A DNA stretch of 11,194 nucleotides from Nitrososphaerota archaeon (GTDB lineage: Archaea; Thermoproteota; Nitrososphaeria; Nitrososphaerales; Nitrosopumilaceae), in contig JAUWQG010000019.1 in NCBI GenBank assembly GCA_030611185.1, positions 1 to 11,194 on the forward strand, given 5' to 3'. Shown one piece after another: positions 7,450 through 11,194 of this stretch; position 1 is the stretch's first letter, and every line of letters begins with the position of its first letter. The translations under genes were made by a program, and so were the position numbers. The notes under the pieces were generated by a model that was given only the letters and a program-made list of their open reading frames with translations, was not told the origin of the DNA and searched no databases.

Positions 7450-8997
7450 AAATCCGTAAATGATAATCAAATAGAATTAAGCAGTGTTCTTAATCAAGAG
7501 TTGTTAGATGAAAGTGTCACCAATGAGGTTTCAAGTCAATTTAAGATAGTAAAGGAATATCCATTAAATGCACCTTTTAGTTATGCCAAAATTTTATGGG
7601 ATGAAAAAAATTCTAGTTTTCAGTATTTTGTAGATGAAATTAAACTAAATTTTGACGAGGAGCGAATTTACAAAGATTTGTACACCTTTGTAGAGCAAAG
7701 TCTAGACTCTCTGGAAACTACAAAAGGAAAAAAATTCGACGCTCACCTAAATGATGTAATTAAAAAGCATGAAGGATTTTTCATCTCCAATCCGGTAGCT
7801 AGCATGGAAAAAGTCAAGTATTTTTTAAAAAGAGACATTATGGGTTATGGGGAAATTGATGCTTTAATGCATGATCCAAACATAGAAGACATTAGCTGTA
7901 GTGGTCCAAATATTCCATTATACATATGGCATAGAAATTATGACAGTTTAGCATCAAACATTTCATTTGAGTCACATCAGAAATTAAATTCATTCATTAC
8001 AAGAATTGTATTCAAAGCTGGAAAACACGTTAGCACTGCACATCCAATTTCAGACCTTGCCATAACTGGGAACCATAGAATTTCAGTGTTATATCAAAAA
8101 GAAATTACACCCAAAGGAACCAGCTTTACCATACGAAAAATCAAAGAGGATCCATATACAATCGTGGATCTTATAGGATTTGGTACAATTGATCTTGAAA
8201 CTGCAGCATATCTTTGGATGATGATTGAAGCAAAAATGTCAATTATGATAATTGGTTCCACAGGTAGTGGAAAAACAACTGTCCTTAATGCAATTGCAGG
8301 ATTGGTAAGTGAGAATGACAAATTATTTTCAGTAGAAGATGTTGCAGAAATCAATCTTCCTCACGATAATTGGTTTTCTTTAATTTCAAGAAGTGGATAT
8401 GGATCAAATGATGAAGGAGAAATTGGACTATACGAGTTAATCAAATCGGGAGTAAGACACCGACCAGACTACATAATTGTAGGTGAAATTAGAGGCTCAG
8501 AAGCTTATGTTATGTTCCAAGCTATGGCTACAGGTCATGGAGGTCTATGTACCATGCATGCTGATAGTTTGGACTCTGCAAGTAAAAGATTACAACAAAA
8601 ACCAATGAACATACCTCCTGCATATCTTTCCTTGATGAATTGTGCCCTTGTAATAAAAAGAGTGAAAGACAAAGTGACCGGTCAAAGTATGAGGCGTGCA
8701 ATTTCCATTGAAGAGATATCAAGCAGTACTGCACCAAATGCGGTTACAACATGGAATCCAAAGTCAGATTATTTTGAACATTCATTTGGTACAAGTAAAA
8801 ATCTTAAAAAAATCTCAGAACACACAGGTGATGAATTTGATGAAGTACTAAAAGAACATCATAAAAGAACAAAAATCTTGAAATGGATGTCATCTAACAA
8901 TATTCGTGAACATAAAACAGTTACAGAAATGATCAGAAAATATTACAATGATCCTAATTCTGTTTTGAAAAAAATAAACTATGGTGATGAAGCATAA
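7447..8997 (+). CDS. Type IV pilus/secretion assembly ATPase (FlaI/GspE/VirB11-like)
   Basis: 516 residues. The N-terminal domain (to ~235) is typical of archaeal secretion ATPases (IMGYGEIDALMHDPNIEDIS, 131-150). The core has Walker A GSTGSGKT (270-277), an Asp-box FSVEDVAEINLPH (294-306), Walker B RPDYIIVGEIRG with E347, and a His-box GHGGLCTMHADS (363-374). The C-terminal ~90 residues are a helical extension. The hexameric ATPase would power pilin insertion from the cytosolic face of the membrane platform encoded next. The LPHDNW motif matches archaeal FlaI/GspE members rather than bacterial PilT. The stop and the next ATG overlap by one base (TAATG), a coupled pair. Start TTG is supported by GGAG. 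No retraction ATPase is seen. All catalytic motifs are intact. Confidence 0.95.
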   Translation: MKSVNDNQIELSSVLNQELLDESVTNEVSSQFKIVKEYPLNAPFSYAKILWDEKNSSFQYFVDEIKLNFDEERIYKDLYTFVEQSLDSLETTKGKKFDAHLNDVIKKHEGFFISNPVASMEKVKYFLKRDIMGYGEIDALMHDPNIEDISCSGPNIPLYIWHRNYDSLASNISFESHQKLNSFITRIVFKAGKHVSTAHPISDLAITGNHRISVLYQKEITPKGTSFTIRKIKEDPYTIVDLIGFGTIDLETAAYLWMMIEAKMSIMIIGSTGSGKTTVLNAIAGLVSENDKLFSVEDVAEINLPHDNWFSLISRSGYGSNDEGEIGLYELIKSGVRHRPDYIIVGEIRGSEAYVMFQAMATGHGGLCTMHADSLDSASKRLQQKPMNIPPAYLSLMNCALVIKRVKDKVTGQSMRRAISIEEISSSTAPNAVTTWNPKSDYFEHSFGTSKNLKKISEHTGDEFDEVLKEHHKRTKILKWMSSNNIREHKTVTEMIRKYYNDPNSVLKKINYGDEA

Positions 8998-10436
8998 TGT
9001 TGTCAATTAGTAAAATCAATGAGAAAGGATTTGAGCGCAAACAAGGGAAAAAGATCAACACAGAATTACCATATTTTATAACAATGGTGACTTTGCTAAG
9101 CAGTGCAGGAATTGGACCCTATTTTATGCTGCAACGTGTAAAATCGATGGAGTTGTTGCCTACAATAAAAAATGAAACTCAAAAAATGTTAAAACGTATT
9201 GATTTACTCGGAGTAGATCCTTTAGAAGTAATGCGTCAAGTGCGAACTCGTTCAAGCTCAAAGGCATTAGGAGAATTTTTTGATGGCTATGTATCAACTG
9301 TGGAAAGTGGTGGAAACATCATAAATTATCTTAAAAGTAAAATGAAAACAGTATATGATAGGCACGCTGAATCACAAAAACAGTCAGTAGTCAAGCTAGG
9401 AGCACTAGTTGAAGCATATATGACAATCCAAGTGGTCATGTTGGCAGTATACATTATTAGCGCTGCTGTAATTTCAGACCCATTTGCAACATCAGAAAAC
9501 GGAATAAGCAGTGAAGTTATATTTTTAATTTTAACACCTGCCATATCTGCACTTTTTCTTTTTGCTGCAAATAACAATGCAGTCTCAAAGAGTCCTGAAA
9601 TTAACATTAAAAAAATTATCATGTTTGCAGCTCCTGCATTAATAATAAGTGGAATTGTTATTGGATTGGATGTAATTCCTGACCCCGCGATGGAGCCATA
9701 TTTACTAGGGGGCGCACTTATTGCATCATCAATCGTCCCAACGATTTATTTTAAAAAATCTTATGCAATGACTATTGCATCAGAAGACGCCACACCAAAA
9801 ATACTTCGTACCATATCAGAGGCACGAAAAACTGGAATGAGTCCTGAAGGTAGTGTTATTCATGCATGTAAAAGAAAAGAATACGGCATGTTTAATTCAG
9901 TTGCAAATGGAATTGCAAATAAAATTGAATGGGGTGTTGATTTTAAAACAATTTTTAAAGACATACAAAAAGAAATTGAAACTTTTAATGTATTAATTAG
10001 TTTCAACATACTTTTTGAATTAATTTCAGCAGGTGGTGGAAATCCACAAACACTTGATTCTTTGACAGAAACTAGTGAGCGAATGCAAGAAATTCAAAAG
10101 GAAAAACGAGAATTGTTATTACCGTATTTGTTTGTTGGATTTATTTTAATGGGCACAACAGGATTTACTACTTTATTGGTAATTGATTCTTTTGGAGATA
10201 TTGCCCAAGAGAGTCAAAATATATCCAACATTGAAGGGCAGATTGCCCCCTCATCCTTAGGGCTATTCCCACTCATTGTACTGATTCAATCTTGGACTGC
10301 AGGATTATTCTTAGGCAGGGTAATCAAGGGTGCATTTTCAGGAGGATTTTTCTATTCTATAATACTGGTAGTGATTACAATGATCGGAATTACATTGGTT
10401 CAATTTTCAATAATCGATGTGAATTCACTCTTCTAG
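8997..10436 (+). CDS. TadC/FlaJ-like pilus platform protein with two T2SSF halves
   Basis: 479 residues. Two repeats of the T2SSF type are visible. The first is near residues 24-155 (LPYFITMVTLLSSAGIG, then the VESGGNIINYL turn). The second is near 266-395 (PKILRTISEARKTGMSPEGS, then ELISAGGGNPQTL). Membrane segments lie near 138-160, 172-190, 206-226, 234-251, 374-395, 420-441 and 448-470. This is the inner-membrane scaffold that the assembly ATPase drives to add pilin to the filament. It overlaps the ATPase gene by one base, the usual pairing in archaeal type IV pilus and archaellum loci. Length and layout fit archaeal pilus proteins. Ends at TAG 10434-10436. Confidence 0.93.
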   Translation: MLSISKINEKGFERKQGKKINTELPYFITMVTLLSSAGIGPYFMLQRVKSMELLPTIKNETQKMLKRIDLLGVDPLEVMRQVRTRSSSKALGEFFDGYVSTVESGGNIINYLKSKMKTVYDRHAESQKQSVVKLGALVEAYMTIQVVMLAVYIISAAVISDPFATSENGISSEVIFLILTPAISALFLFAANNNAVSKSPEINIKKIIMFAAPALIISGIVIGLDVIPDPAMEPYLLGGALIASSIVPTIYFKKSYAMTIASEDATPKILRTISEARKTGMSPEGSVIHACKRKEYGMFNSVANGIANKIEWGVDFKTIFKDIQKEIETFNVLISFNILFELISAGGGNPQTLDSLTETSERMQEIQKEKRELLLPYLFVGFILMGTTGFTTLLVIDSFGDIAQESQNISNIEGQIAPSSLGLFPLIVLIQSWTAGLFLGRVIKGAFSGGFFYSIILVVITMIGITLVQFSIIDVNSLF

Positions 10437-10505
10437 GCACATCTAGATGTCTCATTAAAAGTCATACAGAGTATTATATCGATTTTTCAAGTAATTTTTC
10501 ATGTA

Positions 10506-11194
10506 TTGAAAGCCATATTGCTCTTATTGTTAATTGTAGCATCCATAATTACACCAAATACATACGGTCAGGAACCTAAAGATTTTGGCTATAAACTATT
10601 GCCAGGAAAATTAGTTGAAGGCACAGAAGGAATCTTGCAAGTGTATGGACTACAAAAAAATATTCCAATTCCAAATACTATTGAAAATCTAATAGTTACA
10701 TCGTCAGATCAAACCATTGTTAAAATTTTAGAATTATCTACAAATAAAGATACATCAATCACATCAGTAAAGTTACAAGCAATTGATTCAGGAATTGCAA
10801 ATATTGCAATTGCAGCGCCGGGTTTTGCATCAGAAGAATTTGAAATAATAATTTATGATATCAAACAAGGAGAACAACAATTATTATTAAAAACTGTCCC
10901 TGATACTTTTACAATAAATGGCCCAACAAAAGGATATTTTTCAGTAGAGTTAGCAGACATTGATTCCAGTCCAACTTTGGCAAAAAAAGATACAGTTATC
11001 TCTATTAGCGCTTCAAATTCTGAAATTATAACCCTTTTTCAAAATGAAATCACAATAAATGAAGGAGATTATTTTGCCATAGGAGAATTTCAGATAAACA
11101 AACCAGGAGATGTAACAATTTATGCTGAAAATCCAAACACCGATTCAGGTAGCAGTAAAATCACAGTTTTTGGAGCAACAGCAGATAATGATTC
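10506..11194 (+). CDS. Secreted or anchored beta-rich surface protein, C-terminus cut by window
   Basis: At least 229 residues, open to the right edge. A TTG start gives MKAILLLLLIVASIITPNTYG followed by QEPKDFG, a Sec-type signal peptide with predicted cleavage after G21. It is unlike the class III signals elsewhere in the window. The rest is beta-rich with Ig-like strand patterning (LKTVPDTFTINGPTKGYFSV; GEFQINKPGDVTIYAEN), suggesting repeated extracellular Ig-like or invasin-like domains. No enzyme motif is visible. The frame is open upstream to TAG 10434, so the start is not fixed by a stop; no ATG or clear ribosome binding site exists in that stretch. It is 69 bases after the platform gene in the same direction, so it may be a surface or anchoring component of the filament. 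Not recognised further. Confidence 0.72.
   Translation, partial: MKAILLLLLIVASIITPNTYGQEPKDFGYKLLPGKLVEGTEGILQVYGLQKNIPIPNTIENLIVTSSDQTIVKILELSTNKDTSITSVKLQAIDSGIANIAIAAPGFASEEFEIIIYDIKQGEQQLLLKTVPDTFTINGPTKGYFSVELADIDSSPTLAKKDTVISISASNSEIITLFQNEITINEGDYFAIGEFQINKPGDVTIYAENPNTDSGSSKITVFGATADND

Noticed and set aside
9326..9622. Minus-strand 98-codon frame inside the platform gene
   Set aside because: Shadow of a strongly supported gene on the other strand; no start signals or family features.
7447..10436. Archaellum (flagellar) locus
   Set aside because: The ATPase and platform pair also fits archaella, but no FlaF/G/H-like genes are visible and the platform protein and pilins look like pilus components.
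10434..10508. Readthrough fusion of the platform protein to the secreted protein
   Set aside because: The frame is open after TAG 10434, but the TTG at 10506 begins a standard Sec signal peptide and the platform protein is complete at its stop.
10292..10579. 95-codon plus-strand frame across the platform gene end
   Set aside because: Out-of-frame overlap of the platform gene and the signal peptide of the next gene; composition is not protein-like.

Overview
The window is AT-rich and gene-dense. It looks archaeal, most likely from an ammonia-oxidising Nitrososphaerota (Thaumarchaeota) of the Nitrosopumilus type. Three things point there: class III (archaeal prepilin) signal peptides, an archaeal FlaI/GspE-type secretion ATPase with a TadC/FlaJ-like membrane platform, and starts that are often TTG or lie just behind a TATA-like box without a ribosome binding site. 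The species call is inference; no rRNA or marker gene is present.

The genes form two divergent arms that fire from a 91-bp spacer (4361-4451). The left arm (minus strand) reads: MoxR/CbbQ-type AAA+ ATPase (4360-3074), an eight-helix membrane protein with a C-terminal Cys/His cluster (3069-2248), a small pilin-like protein (2173-1715), and a large pilin-like protein carrying a LamG lectin fold (1718-1, cut by the window edge). The right arm (plus strand) reads: a small acidic protein with a possible SecB-like fold and a disordered tail (4452-4997), a CbbO/NorD-type von Willebrand A protein (5007-6566), a major-pilin candidate (6734-7387), the pilus assembly ATPase (7447-8997), the TadC/FlaJ-like platform (8997-10436), and a secreted protein cut by the right edge (10506-11194). 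No gene-free stretch exceeds 300 bases; the longest is 6567-6733. I see no tRNA, rRNA, CRISPR array, insertion sequence or long repeat.

Read together, the window encodes a type IV pilus or related surface filament. The ATPase and platform protein would assemble class III pilins into a filament. The LamG protein would be an adhesive minor subunit or tip. The AAA+ and VWA proteins match the known MoxR-VWA (CbbQ-CbbO, NorQ-NorD) pairing, which remodels or activates protein complexes. Here the two halves sit on opposite arms, each ahead of pilin genes. A AAA+/VWA machine tied to an archaeal pilus, possibly with a SecB-like partner, is the most unusual feature of the window. No archaellum-specific genes and no prepilin peptidase are seen, so an archaellum is not supported.
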